From Diphasiastrum complanatum (Eukaryota; Streptophyta; Lycopodiopsida; Lycopodiales; Lycopodiaceae): a stretch of 64,000 bases of DNA. Shown here in pieces: positions 1-15,050 of this stretch; position 1 is the first letter of the stretch; each line of letters begins with the position of its first letter. The stretch covers positions 5,338,249-5,402,248 of the forward strand of contig CM055103.1 of NCBI GenBank assembly GCA_029204225.1. Direction: 5' to 3'. The notes under the pieces are model-generated. The model had not been told where the DNA came from. It saw nothing but the letters and a program-made list of their open reading frames with translations, and did not search any database. The position numbers were made by a program, and so were the translations under genes.

Positions 1-1048
<1,048 letters not shown>

Positions 1049-1210
1049 CGTCTGATCCCTCTTGTGCAAATGACCAGCTCTCTCAAAAATTATCTTTCTA
1101 GAACTTTCGAGAGAGAGATGATCGAGTGAGCTTACACGTGGCTATTGACAAATTTTTAAGGCACACGTGGTCCAATCAAAACATAGGATTCAATTTTTCT
1201 CTACAACAGC

Positions 1211-3252
<2,042 letters not shown>

Positions 3253-4065
3253 AAAAAATGTTGGATTGATGGTGCTGGTACCATTCCATTATGTATAGGG
3301 TCTTCAATGGAGCTAAATCTAGGTAATGTTCTTTATGTATCTGCTATCACCACAAATCTCCAAAGTATCGGTCAGTTGATGGATAATGGGTTTTGATGTT
3401 CATTTCAGCATGATGTTTGTTCAATCCTCAAGGCCATCCTAACTTTAAATCCATGGAGATCATGTGCAACAAAGAGGTTGCTCTCTGCCTACCGAAGTCC
3501 TTTTCTAAGAGTGGTAACTGTGTGTGAAGCTTATAATATCTCAAAGACTCACAAACTTATTTGTCAAAGGTCTACCACTAGATTTCTTAGTCCCTTGTAA
3601 TTATTTATTAAGATGTGCATTTGTTTTTTCAAGAATCTAATGGTGGTGCTAATATGTATGTCATTTCCATTGTTGATCACTTTGGAAACGCTTGGATCTA
3701 CCTCTTGTCCTTGAAAATCATGGTGTTTGAATCTTTTTCCATATTCAAATTTCTTGTTGAGAATCAGCTTAATGCTAACATGAAAGTGTTAAGGTGTGAT
3801 AATGGATTATAGTATGTCTCCACTAGAATGGAAATGTTTTATGAGGTACATGGAATTTAATGGGAGTATACATATCCATGTACTTTACAACAAAATGGAG
3901 TGGACGAGAGAAAATAGAAGTCTTTGTGAAACTGCTAAAGCATTAAGACTAGATGCCTCTCTTCCTAACCCATGTTGGGAAGAAGCCATTACATGAAGCT
4001 CTATATGATAAGAATCCAAATCTAAAGGATTTGAGAGTTTTTGGTTCTAGTTGCTATGTTCACAG
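3253..4065 (+). pseudogene. Old Copia pol remnant, left part (protease end, pre-integrase, integrase)
   Basis: Decayed Copia polyprotein broken by stops and frameshifts. From 3260 the frame reads WIDGAGTIPLCIG and then NLGNVLYVSAITTNL, the region after the Copia protease active site. At 3520-3600 it reads CEAYNISKTHKLICQ, like the zinc-binding end of the pre-integrase. At 3640-3810 comes an integrase core (VISIVDHFGNAWIYLL, then RCDNG). At about 3870-3915 it reads CTLQQNGVDERK, corresponding to the usual QQNG.AERKN. It runs to a VFGSSCYVH-like stretch at 4040-4064, where the younger Copia is inserted. The continuation is at 9316-9400. Confidence 0.8.
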
Positions 4066-4530
4066 TGTTGGATTATTCTCTTGATGATCGACTAATCGTT
4101 TTTAATCTTCATCCACTACATTACCCAACTCTGTAGTTTTATGCATGTTTCTACACAGTCTACAGAAGTACACGAAAATCACTCACAAGTGGATTCCACA
4201 AGTAAATTTTCAGGAAGTACTAACTAGATGGATGCCAACTCACAACGACCAACTGGCCATTATGATCTACGACCTAATCAGTTATCCTACTAGACGCCCG
4301 TTTTTGCTTCGTATAAATAGCTGATCATATGTCTATTATTTGATTCATTCATGCAAGCTCTAATGATTTTGAAGTTAGTTGTTAAAAGATTGAACGTGAC
4401 TTTTGTCATTATGTTTTGTTCAAAATTGATAGGCATACTCATGCATTAGGAAAGCAAGCTCATTCTGCTGCACTCAATAAGTCGTTCACAAGCTTCAACT
4501 TGTCGTAATTGCATCATCACCTCTTTCCAA
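4066..4530 (+). repeat. 5' LTR of the nested Copia (internally deleted)
   Basis: Matches the 3' LTR at 8548-9310 at both ends. About 300 bp present in the 3' LTR (roughly 8837-9165) are missing here near 4350. The last two LTR bases (ca) lie at 5119-5120, after the solo LTR inserted at 4531-5113. Confidence 0.88.
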
Positions 4531-5113
4531 ATTGATCTAGATTGGCAATTTGACAAACAATCAAAAGGATTGATCGACATTGAAATCCGAGCCCACACGT
4601 GTGTACTACAGGCTGTAGTATGGCCTTAAACCTGAGAAACAAGTAGAAATTGATTTGGTTTCATTTGGATCACAAAAACTCAATGTACATAGTGAACTAG
4701 CTTGAGATTGCCAATGGCCCAAAAATAATCTATCTTCTCACTATAGGAGCTTGGAATACATAGCAAATTTGACTTCCTTCTTGAAGTTAGGTGGATTTCT
4801 AGCATGTCATAAGGAAGTTAACTCACTCTTCTTGCCCTGAAATGAAACCCTAGTCTATTTCCTAGAGTTATGCTTGGTAGGTAGCTAGTTGGTCAAATTT
4901 TCACCTTAAACTTAGGTGTAGGTCCTATAAAGTAGCGATGACCACCAAATAGACATGAACAACTCTCTTGACTTGACCTTACCTACATTAGGATGGGTTT
5001 CCCTCGTAGCATCATGGCCTCACATGTGTGGGACCCACTTGTGTACACAATTTACACTATTCTACATGGTTTTTGATCAAGCTAGATTTGCCAATTTTTG
5101 GCAATTCTTCACA
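4531..5113 (-). mobile_element. Solo LTR inserted at the LTR/PBS boundary
   Basis: A 583-bp insertion between the 5' LTR and its PBS, flanked by the direct repeat tccaa (4526-4530 and 5114-5118). Removing it restores LTR end plus PBS as expected. Its right end (gctagatttgcc, then caattcttcaca) matches the end of the LTRs at 11684 and 15886, so it belongs to that LTR family or a sister. It contains the palindromes CACACGTGTG (4594) and CACATGTGTG (5021). No coding capacity. Confidence 0.8.
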
Positions 5114-5120
5114 TCCAACA

Positions 5121-5132
5121 TGGTATCAAAGC
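5121..5132 (+). promoter_or_regulatory. Copia primer-binding site
   Basis: TGGTATCAAAGC resembles the TGGTATCAGAGC site complementary to the initiator-methionine tRNA 3' end used by plant Copia elements. The G-to-A change at position 8 fits an old copy. Confidence 0.85.
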
Positions 5133-5357
5133 TCTAATGTGTAATATCAGAGCCTACCTTGATGATATTGAAGTGATCTATTATACCAGGGCTCTAATAC
5201 TTGATATCTTTCGTGATATCATTTGATATTTTTTGCAGTATCATATTTTTCAATTTGTGGTATCAAATTTCAATATTAGATAGTTGACTTCCAATTGTAG
5301 CGCAGCACGGTATCTCTCCCTTAACGTCATTGATATATTGATAGACTAAAGTTCCAG

Positions 5358-6130
5358 ATGGATTCTCAGTGTAAAGTCGGTCTTATCACAGACAAGTTGA
5401 ATGGATCCAATTAGTACTTGTGAAAATCTAAGATGAAGACCTTGCTAGTCACCAATGAGTTGTGGGATGTTGTCACAGGTACAAAAGAGAAGCCTGAAGA
5501 TGACACAACCGACTCAAATTGGAAGGGACATCCTGAGCTCACTATATGATGTGAAAGACATAACTTCTAAGTTACATCTACGAAGAAAATTATTCACTCT
5601 CAAGATGTCAAATGGTGATTCAATTTAGTTAGCCAGTTTAAGAATCTCTTGCAACAGATGGCCGATGTCGGATCAGTCATAAATGATCAAGACATAATTA
5701 TGACATTGCTTTCAAGCTTGCCCTCTACATATGAGAACTGGGTGGTGATTATCTCGACAAACTCAGATTTGACTCTTACCAGAGTTATCACTATGTTGTT
5801 GCAAGAAGATAATCGAAGAAGTTAAGACGCTTCATCTCCTTCATCATCTCAAGCTGTATATGTCAACAAAGGCTCAAAATGACAGAAGCAGAAAAGCTCA
5901 AAGCAATCCGCATCAAATAAAAAACCGACTCAAAGTCAAGAACAATTATCAAATCCACAGTCAAAGAAGAAGATGTTTAGTAAGTATTGAAAGTGCACTA
6001 ATCATGAGATCCAAGATTGCAGGGTTCTCAAAGTTAAGAATGCTAGTAAGCAACCAGATCAATAGGCGAATGCAGTCACAGCACCTCCCGACATCGACAT
6101 GGACGAAGGAGCATTTATGGTCAAAGACTG
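5358..6130 (+). pseudogene. Copia gag remnant
   Basis: Starts at an ATG reading MDSQCKVGLITDKLNGSN, typical of plant Copia gag N-termini, followed by a W-K-M-type motif and ELWDVVTGTKEKPEDD. It has several in-frame stops and shifts. Near 5970-6025 a stretch KCTNHEIQDC resembles a zinc knuckle that has lost its first cysteine. In intact elements gag forms the particle. Confidence 0.75.
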
Positions 6131-6149
6131 AAAAGCACTATTGGATAAT

Positions 6150-6520
6150 TCTTGGTTTCTGGATTTTTTGGAGCTTCTCAACATATGACCAATCATCGTG
6201 AGCATTTTCACTCCTATATGCCTTACAGTACAAAAAGATACATTCATATTGGCGACGATAGCACTCTATTGAAGGTGAAGGTATTGTGAGATTGAAATTC
6301 CAACATGATCAATTCAAACTACTATCATATGTTTTGTATGTTCCTAAACTTTTTACAAATTTGCTATTATTAAGTAGGATCACTGGTGTGATTTGGGTCA
6401 TAACGTAGAGTTCGAGTCTAATCGATGCCAAATTATTGATAGGGCAAGTAAGACCCTTGCACTCGGCAAGAGGCATGAAAACTTATATACCTTGGGACAT
6501 TGTTATTCTGATACTAGTCA
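6150..6520 (+). pseudogene. Copia protease and pre-integrase remnant
   Basis: Reading across frames, 6150-6260 gives WFLD, then GASQHMTNHREHF and YIHIGDDS. This is the Copia aspartic protease region with the active-site D.GA, broken by a frameshift at the active site. 6300-6500 keeps pieces of the pre-integrase region with stops. Confidence 0.65.
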
Positions 6521-6546
6521 AGCCTTGAAAACCTGATCCCTAGCAC

Positions 6547-7420
6547 TTGATCTCAACTATTTATCTGGCAAAGTCGACCTCACTGTCTGTCATAGTTGCA
6601 TCCTTGGAAAGTAGACTAGGATTCCCTTTTGAATCGAGTCATAGGCATGCAACAAAAGATTTGTCAGACGCTGTTCATTCAGATATATGTGGTCCAATGC
6701 AAACTCCATCATTGCTAGATGAAAAGTATTTTATTACCTTTATTGATGAAATTTCAAGAGAAGCAGCTGTTTATCTTATTAAGCCAAAATCGGAGGCTTT
6801 CAACAAGTTTCGACAATTCAAAGAGCATGCAAAAAATCAAACTGGTAAAAATTAAAGCACGGAGGTCTGACAACAGGGGAGAATATATCTCTACCAAATT
6901 CAAGTACTGCCATAACAACAACATTGAGAAACAATATATTACCTCCTATTTGCCTCAGTCGAATGGTCTTGCTGAGAGAAAGAATAGAACCTTAGTCGAA
7001 TCGGCAAAGTGCATGTTATCACATGCGACACTTTCAAAGTCCTTCTGGGCTGAAGTATTTTCAACTGTAGCTTATATTCAAAACAGATGTCATACTAAAG
7101 GTCTCTCAAATAAAACACCATACCTTGTTTGGATAGGTTCCAAACCTTCTTTATCAAACTTGTGAGTTTTTGGATGTATCGCTTATGCGCAAATTCCAGA
7201 TGAACTAAAAAAGAAGCTCAACTTCCAGAGTATCAATTCTATTTTCATCAGCTACACTACTTCAAATAAAGCTTATAAGTTGTATGATCCTGTCCAGTCA
7301 AAGATATTCACTAGCCGGAATGTCATCTTTATCGAAGATTAGTTTATTGACCTCAAAGATAAAGACAAAGCTTATATAGTCGAACTTATGGACTCTTCTG
7401 AAATATCAGACTTTCAATTT
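6547..7420 (+). pseudogene. Copia integrase remnant
   Basis: First frame (6547-6855): HSDICGPMQTPSL with FITFIDEISREAAVYL carries the first catalytic Asp. A frameshift near 6850 leads to RSDNRGEYISTKF (second Asp) and YLPQSNGLAERKNRT (catalytic Glu) in the other frame, up to 7165. Past a stop the C-terminal part reads FGCIAYAQIPDELKKKLNF. All three D,D,E residues are visible but in two frames. Confidence 0.88.
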
Positions 7421-7639
7421 TCAAATTTGACTATTCTTATTGAAGATCCAAGCTTGTCTACTCCCAACGAACAACTTATCAATGACAAAGCTGAAGATGA
7501 TGGTGTTGCGGTTCAGCAACTGTAGCATGATGAAGATCAACTTTGATCATCACCCAAAAGATCGACAAGAGTCAACAGACCACTTAATAGGTATATCGAC
7601 AGGTCTGCAACCTACCTTGTTCAAGAGCCGATGATTGTC

Positions 7640-8538
7640 AAAGAGGCACTCAGTCAACCTGCTTCCAAAGAGATAGAAAACAGAAGTTGATCTATATTTC
7701 TCAACAAAGATACATTCACAATGTCTTAATCAGATATAATCTAATGAATTGCAAATTAGCTCTCTCACCAATGGATCCAAGGCTCAAGATGTCGAAGGAC
7801 CACTGTCTCCAAACAATCAAAGAGGAGGAGTAGATGCATGAGTATCCTTATCATTCGATAATAGGATCTCTTAAGTATGCTATAATCTATACCAAACCAG
7901 ACATAACTCTTGCAGTCAGTTCCTTGAGTCAGTATATGACCACAATCTTGGCATAACACATTGGAAGGATCTTAACAGAGTCATGAGATATGTTCGAGCT
8001 ACTATGGACTTTTTCATTTGTTATGGAGTCGTCGACAATGACAAACTCAATATTCTTAGTGGTTTTTCAGATGCAAGTTGGGTAGGAGATGTAGACACTC
8101 ATAAATCCACTTCAAGATTTACATTCTTCCTCAACAATGGTCCTATTTCATGGAACATTCGCAAGCAAATTTTGATAGCTCTATCTTCCACTGAATCGGG
8201 GTATATCGTAGCCTCTCAAGCTACAAAGGCAGAAATATGGTTGAGAAACTTACTTTCAGATATCAGTCTGAATCAATATGGTCCAACAATCCTATTTTGT
8301 GAGAATCAAAGTGCCATTGCTTTATCATCCAACCCTAGATTTTATTCTAGAAGTAAGCACATTGAAATTAAGTATCATTATGTCAGAAGCAAAGCTCTCA
8401 ACAAAGAAGTGGACTTGCAGTATTGTCGAATGCAAAATATGATAATGGCTATTTTTACTAAAACATTAAGCTTGGATGCACACAAGAGATTTTTTGCAAA
8501 ACTAAGTTTGAAGGTCAAAGCGTTCATGGATTCAGATT
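7640..8538 (+). pseudogene. Copia RT tail and RNase H remnant
   Basis: Only the end of the reverse transcriptase remains (IIGSLKYAI, KPDITLAVSSLSQYM, with stops). From 7983 an open frame of 185 residues covers the RNase H domain: GFSDASWVGD, STSRFTFFLNNGPISW, ALSSTESGYI, LFCENQSAIAL and the end motif IFTKTLSLDAHKRF. The palm domain with its YVDD motif has been deleted. Confidence 0.88.
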
Positions 8539-8547
8539 AAGGGGGGG

Positions 8548-9310
8548 TGTTGATTATTCTCCTGATGGTCGACTAGTCATTTTTAATCTTCATGCACTAC
8601 ATTACTCGGCTCTGTAGTTTTATGCATGTTTCTATGCAGTTTGTAGAAGTACACGAAAATTGCTCACAGGTGGATTCCACAAGTAAATTTCCAAGAAGTA
8701 CTAAATGGACATATGCTATCTCACTACGGCCAACTGGCCATTATGATCTAAGACCTAATCAACTGTCCTACTGAATGCCCATTTTTGCTTGTATGAATAG
8801 TTGATCATACGTCTATTATTTGATTCATTCATGCAATGCATTGAAGTAGAATTTAGCAGCTCTCACAAGCTTTCAAGCTTGAACACTCATGAGCATTCTA
8901 GCTCAGTTCTTTAGAGTTCTTTTAGAGTTTTGCTATCAGCGCTTACTGCTTATCAACAGAAGTGCAAATCAAGTAGAGTTTTTCAGAGATAGCTTAAAGT
9001 ACGTAGTTTTTATCTGCAATTTTCTTGAGCTCATCATTTTGCTGAATCAATCAATCCTTTATTGCATTCAGTATCATGTCAGAATCTCTGTGATCTCATA
9101 TTGCTTTTGTCTCATAATTCAATTCTTCATTGTTTGGCTACATAATCACTTTAGCTTTGATGAAGTTAGTTGCTAAAAGATTGAACGTGACTCTTGTCAT
9201 TATGTTTTGTTCAAAATTGATAGGCGTAGTCATGCATTAGGAAAGCAGGGTCATTCTGCTGCGCTCGATAAGTCATTCAGAAGCTTCAACTTGATCACTT
9301 CTTTCCAACA
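8548..9310 (+). repeat. 3' LTR of the nested Copia
   Basis: 763 bp, TG to CA, preceded by a polypurine run (8541-8547). A TATA-like stretch (gtatgaatag) lies near 8790. It is full length compared with the 5' copy. Confidence 0.88.
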
Positions 9311-9315
9311 CATAG

Positions 9316-9400
9316 ATCCTTGGATATAAGAAAAAAAGATGATGCAAACTCCATCAAGCCTAATTCCTGTGGGATATAGTGAATTGAACTGTTCTTTGTG
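9316..9400 (+). pseudogene. Old Copia remnant, right part
   Basis: Continues the element cut at 4065. Across frames it reads RSLDIRKKDDANS and then LIPVGYSEL, equivalent to the KLD....CIFVGYS region at the end of Copia integrase. After about 9400 no further Copia homology is visible. Confidence 0.65.
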
Positions 9401-9585
9401 GTGTTGGCTGTTATATTTTGGCTTTTTATTGCTTTTTTGGTTAGTATGGTTTGGTGTTCGCTTGGCTTTGTGGTCTTCTGTTGCACCCTGCTCTCTATGC
9501 TTATGTCGATGTTTTCTCCTACCCTGAGCTGGTCATAGTTTTTCCTTTCAACTGGTGGCTATTTTTTCTTTGTCATGAGGGTGGG

Positions 9586-9587
<2 letters not shown>

Positions 9588-9678
<91 letters not shown>

Positions 9679-9680
9679 CA
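9588..9680. repeat. (AC)n microsatellite
   Basis: Run of AC dinucleotides interrupted near its start by cgcgcg. The only long AC tract in the window; all other long dinucleotide tracts are CT. Confidence 0.97.
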
Positions 9681-9734
9681 CACAATCTAATTTTTTATTG
9701 TGATAATTAATTTTGTGATATCATAAAATATTAG

Positions 9735-10860
9735 TGTCATAAATTATCTTGTAATGCTGATGTTGATGAATTTTTTTGAGTTGCTTATGCAACTCGAACA
9801 AAAGAGTTAGACCTTTATTACATTGCCAAATAACGAGAGGTATTAATAGTGTTTGGCTTTTCTTTTACTTTTCTAAATTGAACTTATTGAAATATCCATT
9901 AATAATAAAATACTTTTTAGATGGAGTCTAACAATAGTAGAATCAGAGATCTATTTGCATTAGCAAAGGATATGCTTGTGTCCATGGATTGGGGAGTCAC
10001 CATTAAACAACAAAATGTACATACTCAGGTTCAGTACTTGTAAATACATTTAATGCGTTAAAAAGAAAAGAAAAGAAAAAGTGGAATAAATAACATACAA
10101 GGAATCAGAAAAAGGAGAGAAGAGGGCATCAAAAACTCCCTCAACAAATGTCAAGAATGAAAAGCTTCTTGAATCAAGTGTTGATGACATGAGAAAGAAT
10201 CTAATCAAAGTTATGTGGTGACAAGCAAAGTATCATAATTATTTGATTGCTATGTCTTTTAGCAACATGATCATTATGATATCAATTTATTATAGATTTT
10301 ATCAACATAATCGTTTTGAAGTTTCATCGAATACAATCTCATATATTTCATATGGAAAATGTTTGAAAATCAAATCCAAATTCAAAAACAAAAGAACCGA
10401 ATGAGATATCAACAAATCTACAGGGACTCTAATATGTTCAACTTTTTTGATTGATAGTTTACTATTATCATTTAGAAAGATTATTATTGATATGTTTTTT
10501 TGGTCAATAGGTTGATTTATCTTTTACAAAAAAATTTATATATGTCTATGTAATGATATAACAAGTTCATGGTTTGTCAGATATTCTTAATATGTATGAA
10601 AATGTTTAAAATTTTGCTTGCACTAGAGTCGTCACAAAATGCACAGAAAAGTGTGCATTTCAAGCACTTATTCAAAAATCATATATCATAAACTATGATG
10701 AATCACATCAAATCCTTTCATATGTGTGTTCTTCATGTATACATTAATCGATTAAACATTGAGACCTTCATTTTGAGCAACTTATATGTAAGATATGATG
10801 TGTCAAACATGTTGGGATCTTGATGAAATTTTAATATTTTTGTATATGGGACTACATTGT
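9735..10860. repeat. Repeat E1, first segment
   Basis: Near-complementary to 29732-30854 (repeat E2), beginning with tgtcataaattatc. It has no ORF. It continues at 15892 after the Copia insertion. Class unknown: no transposase, PBS or clear terminal repeats seen. Confidence 0.85.
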
Positions 10861-11684
10861 TGTTGAATTTTACACGTGTGGATTGTCCACTACATGTACT
10901 TGTGATCTCCTAAGGGTGTAGATGCACCAAGATCAAGATTAGATTGAGATTCAGGATCTATCTTTGATTCTATGGCAAAAACACACTACTACATGCATTC
11001 AATCACTTCCAACTCTCACTCACACGTGTGGGAAGTGTTCCAAAAGTATTCTAAGTAAAAACAAGCTGCTCTCCTTGGGTAGAGAGAGAAAAAACATCAT
11101 GAGCTCTCGGGTAGAGAGAGAAAGCTAGAAATTCAATGACACTCAAAATCCACTCAATCTCAAGATCAATTAGATCCAAAATGAGGAGTACAATGATACT
11201 AGTAGATCCACGAGCTACCACTATGCTTACTATGATTGGACCACACTTTGTCACCTCTTAATCCTATTGGGCCATTGATCCATGCACCTCCTAATTCTAT
11301 TGGACTATATTCAAGCACACCTCAAATTCCTATTGGACCACACATGGTTCCACCTCTAAATCCTATTGGACCTCTTAAACTTCATCAAACAAAAGCATTA
11401 CACTTGTCTACACTCTAATTGGCATGAGTTTAGCCTCTTACTCTATTTTGGCTCAATAGTGGCATTACAAGTGAAAATGGATAATTTGCCATCTATGCCA
11501 AATTTGACCCTATCAACATTCTACACCTAAATGCTTGACATGAAATTCTATGAGACCCCTATATCAAACATTTTGATTTACTTTACAATTCTCCACATGT
11601 GGGAACATCCTCCACACATGTGAGATTCACTCACAAACTTCTATCATAGAAAATACCAAGCTAGATTTTTGCCAATTTCTCACA
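10861..11684 (-). repeat. 3' LTR of the Copia in E1
   Basis: 824 bp. Plus-strand ends tgttgaatttt and aatttctcaca give TG/CA termini. Contains CACACGTGTG (11021) and CCACATGTGG (11593). Partner of 15064-15886. Confidence 0.95.
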
Positions 11685-11697
11685 CTCCTCCTCAAAA
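11685..11697 (-). promoter_or_regulatory. Polypurine tract
   Basis: On the minus strand GAGGAGGAG lies immediately before the 3' LTR, where plus-strand DNA synthesis is primed in LTR retroelements. Confidence 0.8.
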
Positions 11698-11810
11698 AAT
11701 AGCTTGGAAAGGTACTAGATCACTTGAGAAGTTTGTAAATCTTTTTGAGTGGATCCTTTGGTATGCATAGGAAGTGAAGATCATCCAAGGGATCCATCAT
11801 AGCAGCACCC

Positions 11811-12900
11811 TCACCATATCCATGATAAGATCTCTTTGGTAGAGATCTCTTGCCAATGCCTTTGAAGAGTGCTCCACCAATATGCCACTATGATCATGGG
11901 CTTCCTCCATGCTTGATGATGATATTTTCTTTGAAAGTTCCACTTGCATGATGGATGCACCATAAATAGAGAAATCTGAGGCTTACAAGCCTCATAAGGA
12001 TCATTGAGATCAAGATCATAAGATGTGAAACAATGATGATTATCAAGATTATGCTTTCTAGCTTGACTAGTCCACATACTATGAACTATATCCATGATGG
12101 ATCTAATCTTGATATCAAAGACTATCTTGATCTTTTTTAGGCTAGTTACTCTCTCAAGGATGTTTACAATTTGCCTCAAAACATGTGAAAACATGATTTT
12201 CAAAAAAGTGAGTACCAAGCTCAATCTTGTTCTTACTAGAACCAAGAGCATACTTTTGACAATACAATATCTTGCTTTCAAAAAGTATTGGAAACACATC
12301 TAAGTCAATAATGACAAGAAACATGTCCATACCATAAGCATCATACAAAACTAGTATAGCTTTTCTTGAACTTTGAGATCCAAAAAATTCAATGAAGCAA
12401 GATAGCATTTCAAGCAAAGGAAGAGAAGCATATATGAATGTGTTGTAGTAGATACAACATGAAAGATGCCCCTCTTTGCCATGTAAGGTGAGCCATAAAG
12501 ACTCGGCCATGCATCTTGAAGATCTTCTTGAAATCATATGAAGAAGAAACTCCTCGTTACACATTGGCCCCATCATAACTTGAATACATTCAAAAAAGAT
12601 AACTTGTGATGCTTCTTGAGAAACCTTGATCTCGGCCACTTCCAAGATTGAATCTTCATGCAACATGACATCTCTATTCATGATCACATTTGAAATAGAG
12701 AGTGTAAAGACATTAAAGGCCTCCTTGATGGATGAGTATCCAATCATGATCCATGAGCTGCAAAGCAAGCACTACCAAGTTCACTAAGGTGATCAACCTT
12801 AGGCTTCATCTTGAATAAAACTTCATATGGTGCTATTCCTTCAAGAGCTCCAATACTCCTCAAAGCTTTGATCTTCAATGAGAATTTATTCTCAAAATAT
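11811..12900 (-). pseudogene. Copia pol remnant (integrase C-terminus, RNase H tail)
   Basis: At about 12895-12770 the minus strand reads APYEVLFKMKPKVDHL and then IMIGYSSIKEAFNVF, the integrase C-terminal region. Near 11880-11820 it reads SSKALARDLYQRD, matching the ADIFTKAL.RDLF motif at the end of Copia RNase H. The DNA between (12150-12750) has open frames without recognisable RT motifs, so the RT palm is deleted or replaced. Confidence 0.75.
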
Positions 12901-13440
12901 GCTTGAATAATAAGGAATAATCATACACCATAATACTTGAAGAGAGAAGATATGTGCATCTTGTGTGATCATCCTCCTTTGAAATATTGGACATATAAGA
13001 AACATCAAGAGAGTTTGCACTCTCACTTGGATCCAATTTGTAGATGCCTTCAAATCTTGATCCATATGCAAGGATCTCACCATCCTTCTTGATCACACAA
13101 TTGTCAATATTGAAATTGACATCAAAGGCACTATCAAGAAGTTGGCCAACACTTAAGATGTTCTTTGTAAGCTTTGGGATAAAAAGAACAATGTTGAGAA
13201 AGAGATCTTTAGAAGATGCAAGCTTCAAGGGAATAATCCCTACTCCTTCAATATTGCACTCATGCTTACTTGCAAAGTATATGGTCTTCTTGACTCCATC
13301 ATAAGGCAAAATAGATGAGAAAAAGTGCTTGGAGCCACACATATGTGAAGATGCTCCACTATCAATATACCATGAGTCATCCTTGTTGAAGGTGGAAGAG
13401 GAGAAGCTTGATGCCATAAGAGAGCCTTCTCCATCACTTG
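12875..13440 (-). pseudogene. Copia protease and pre-integrase
   Basis: Reads DDSWYIDSGASSHMC (active-site D-S-G at the usual place), then GVGIIPLKLAS and IPKLTKNILSVGQLLD, and a pre-integrase region ending at GIYKLDPS. It then runs into sequence without integrase homology. It is in a different frame from gag; the shift lies at about 13440 where the two frames overlap. In an active element this protease would cut the Gag-Pol polyprotein. Confidence 0.9.
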
Positions 13441-14306
13441 CAATATAGTTCTTCTTTTTCATTGGTGATGTTGGCTTGATTGAGTTGATTCTTCTTGAAG
13501 CAATTGGTGGCATAATGGCCTTTCTTGCCACAATAAAAGAACTTGATCTTCTCCTTCTTGAGATTTGAATTAGAAGCATGAGAGGTATCCTCCTCCTCCT
13601 CTCCATCTTGGTCTTTAGCTTTGTCATTAGAGAAGTGATGGTGTTGCTTCTTACTCCTCTCTTTGTGCTTGGCAAATAGAACTTTGCCATCATCATGATT
13701 GAGTGATAGCTTGTACATCCTCAAGAGTTTGTACTCTTGTCTTGATTCTTCAGAAATAAGCACACTTTGAAGGGCCTCCAAACTCGGTAGCTCCTCCTTA
13801 ATGGCATAGGATTGGACAAGGTTGTCATACTCATCTCTCAAGCCATTGAGAATGACTTGGACTAGCTCACTTTGATTGATTGAGTCACCAATACATGCAA
13901 GCTCCCTATGAATATCCTTGACTCTCAAAACATAATTAGATGCACTCTCATCACTCTTTTGACTACTTTGGAATATTTGATTTCTAAGAGTGAGGAGCCT
14001 AGAGGTGTTCTTAGCCTCATAGATGGACTTGAGACAATCCCAAGCTTCCTTGGATGTAGAACAATCACCAATCTCCCTCAATATCTCATTAGAGACATTC
14101 ATCTTAATGTAGTGGAGAGCCATCCTAGCTCTCTTATTGTATTTTTGTACTTCTTGAAGGACTTGAGGCTCCTCCTCAATCCCAAGTACAATGTACATCA
14201 CATCTTGGAGTATCAAGATGGACTCCATCCTCAACTTCCATATTGAATAATTGGAAGTAGACAATATCTCACTTGGTTGCAGCAAGTATGAACTCATTGA
14301 AGTCAT
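13434..14306 (-). CDS. Copia Gag polyprotein (retrotransposon)
   Basis: Open frame of 290 residues starting MTSMSSYLLQPSEIL. It has the UBN2-type Copia gag pattern: YSIWKLRMESILI (~21-33), KEAWDCLKSIYE (~86-97), LTLRNQIFQ (~105), ELVQVILNGLRDEYDN (~146-161). A CCHC zinc knuckle (CGKKGHYATNC) near residue 260 has its first position occupied in FFYCG. It is the only gag in the window that is open over its full length. In the cell it would assemble virus-like particles that pack element RNA. It is followed by protease in another frame. Confidence 0.88.
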   Translation of the reverse strand: MTSMSSYLLQPSEILSTSNYSIWKLRMESILILQDVMYIVLGIEEEPQVLQEVQKYNKRARMALHYIKMNVSNEILREIGDCSTSKEAWDCLKSIYEAKNTSRLLTLRNQIFQSSQKSDESASNYVLRVKDIHRELACIGDSINQSELVQVILNGLRDEYDNLVQSYAIKEELPSLEALQSVLISEESRQEYKLLRMYKLSLNHDDGKVLFAKHKERSKKQHHHFSNDKAKDQDGEEEEDTSHASNSNLKKEKIKFFYCGKKGHYATNCFKKNQLNQANITNEKEELYCK

Positions 14307-15050
14307 GTAAAGTGGAGATAAATAAAAGTGATGAACAAAGAATGTTGCTTCTCTCTCACTATAGGATCCAATAATGGTGTGCTACCATCTCCTATGCAAG
14401 ATCTTGCAACAAACTATGAGATGATTCTCACTAGCTATCTCAATCTCTCCAAAACTAGATCTACTTCACATCAACTGATGGAGTATGGGCAAAGTTAGGA
14501 TCAAACACTCTTAGCACGTGTGAAATACACTAAGAAACCAAATTTGACTCAAATACAATGATATTGCATGAAACAAAATGGCTAAGATCTCAAAACAGTG
14601 CCTAGATCACATATAGATGAGATTGGTAAGCATGCAACTGTGATTTTGGATCAAACAAGCAATCTCTTGACCAAACCAAATGTGTCCACCCAGGTCTAGG
14701 TGCCCTACCTAACCCTCTTCAAAAGCTTATAATTTTTTATTGGCTCAACCAAATGGAATAAAACTGATTGCATCAGAAACTAGATAAAAATAGCTTCAAA
14801 ACAAGCTATCTAGCAAGATTTTTGGATCAAACATGAAAGAGAACTCCCAAACTGAAATTGGATGTTCCTCACACGTTTTTGAGCACCTTATTCTATATAG
14901 GACCAGGTTAGACCCAATCAATGTCCTTTTGATCTCTTTTGATCCAAAATTGAACAACATAGCTAGGAAAATGGGCCTTGACAATTTCTAGCTCAAGATT
15001 GATGAAAAGTTTTCACTTAGATGGATCAAAATGCATGGTAACCTTAGGTA
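14307..15050 (-). other. Copia untranslated leader
   Basis: Sequence between PBS and gag, with no long ORF. It is clearly related to 18400-18810, the leader of another copy of the family. Confidence 0.8.

Larger units (their letters stand above)
4066..9310 (+). mobile_element. Copia LTR retrotransposon, degenerate, nested in an older Copia
   Basis: The 5' LTR starts at 4066 and the 3' LTR spans 8548-9310. A polypurine tract of seven G lies directly before the 3' LTR, and a primer-binding site (TGGTATCAAAGC) is at 5121-5132. Flanking 5-mers cacag (4061-4065) and catag (9311-9315) agree at four of five bases, as expected for an aged target-site duplication. The interior carries gag, protease, integrase, and a shortened RT plus RNase H, in that order (Copia order). 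Stops and frameshifts interrupt every domain and most of the RT is missing, so the element is dead. It splits the older Copia at the integrase C-terminal region. Confidence 0.9.

Noticed and set aside
11051-11418. ORFs duplicated at 15254-15621
   Set aside because: They are frames inside the two LTRs of one Copia and not a gene pair.
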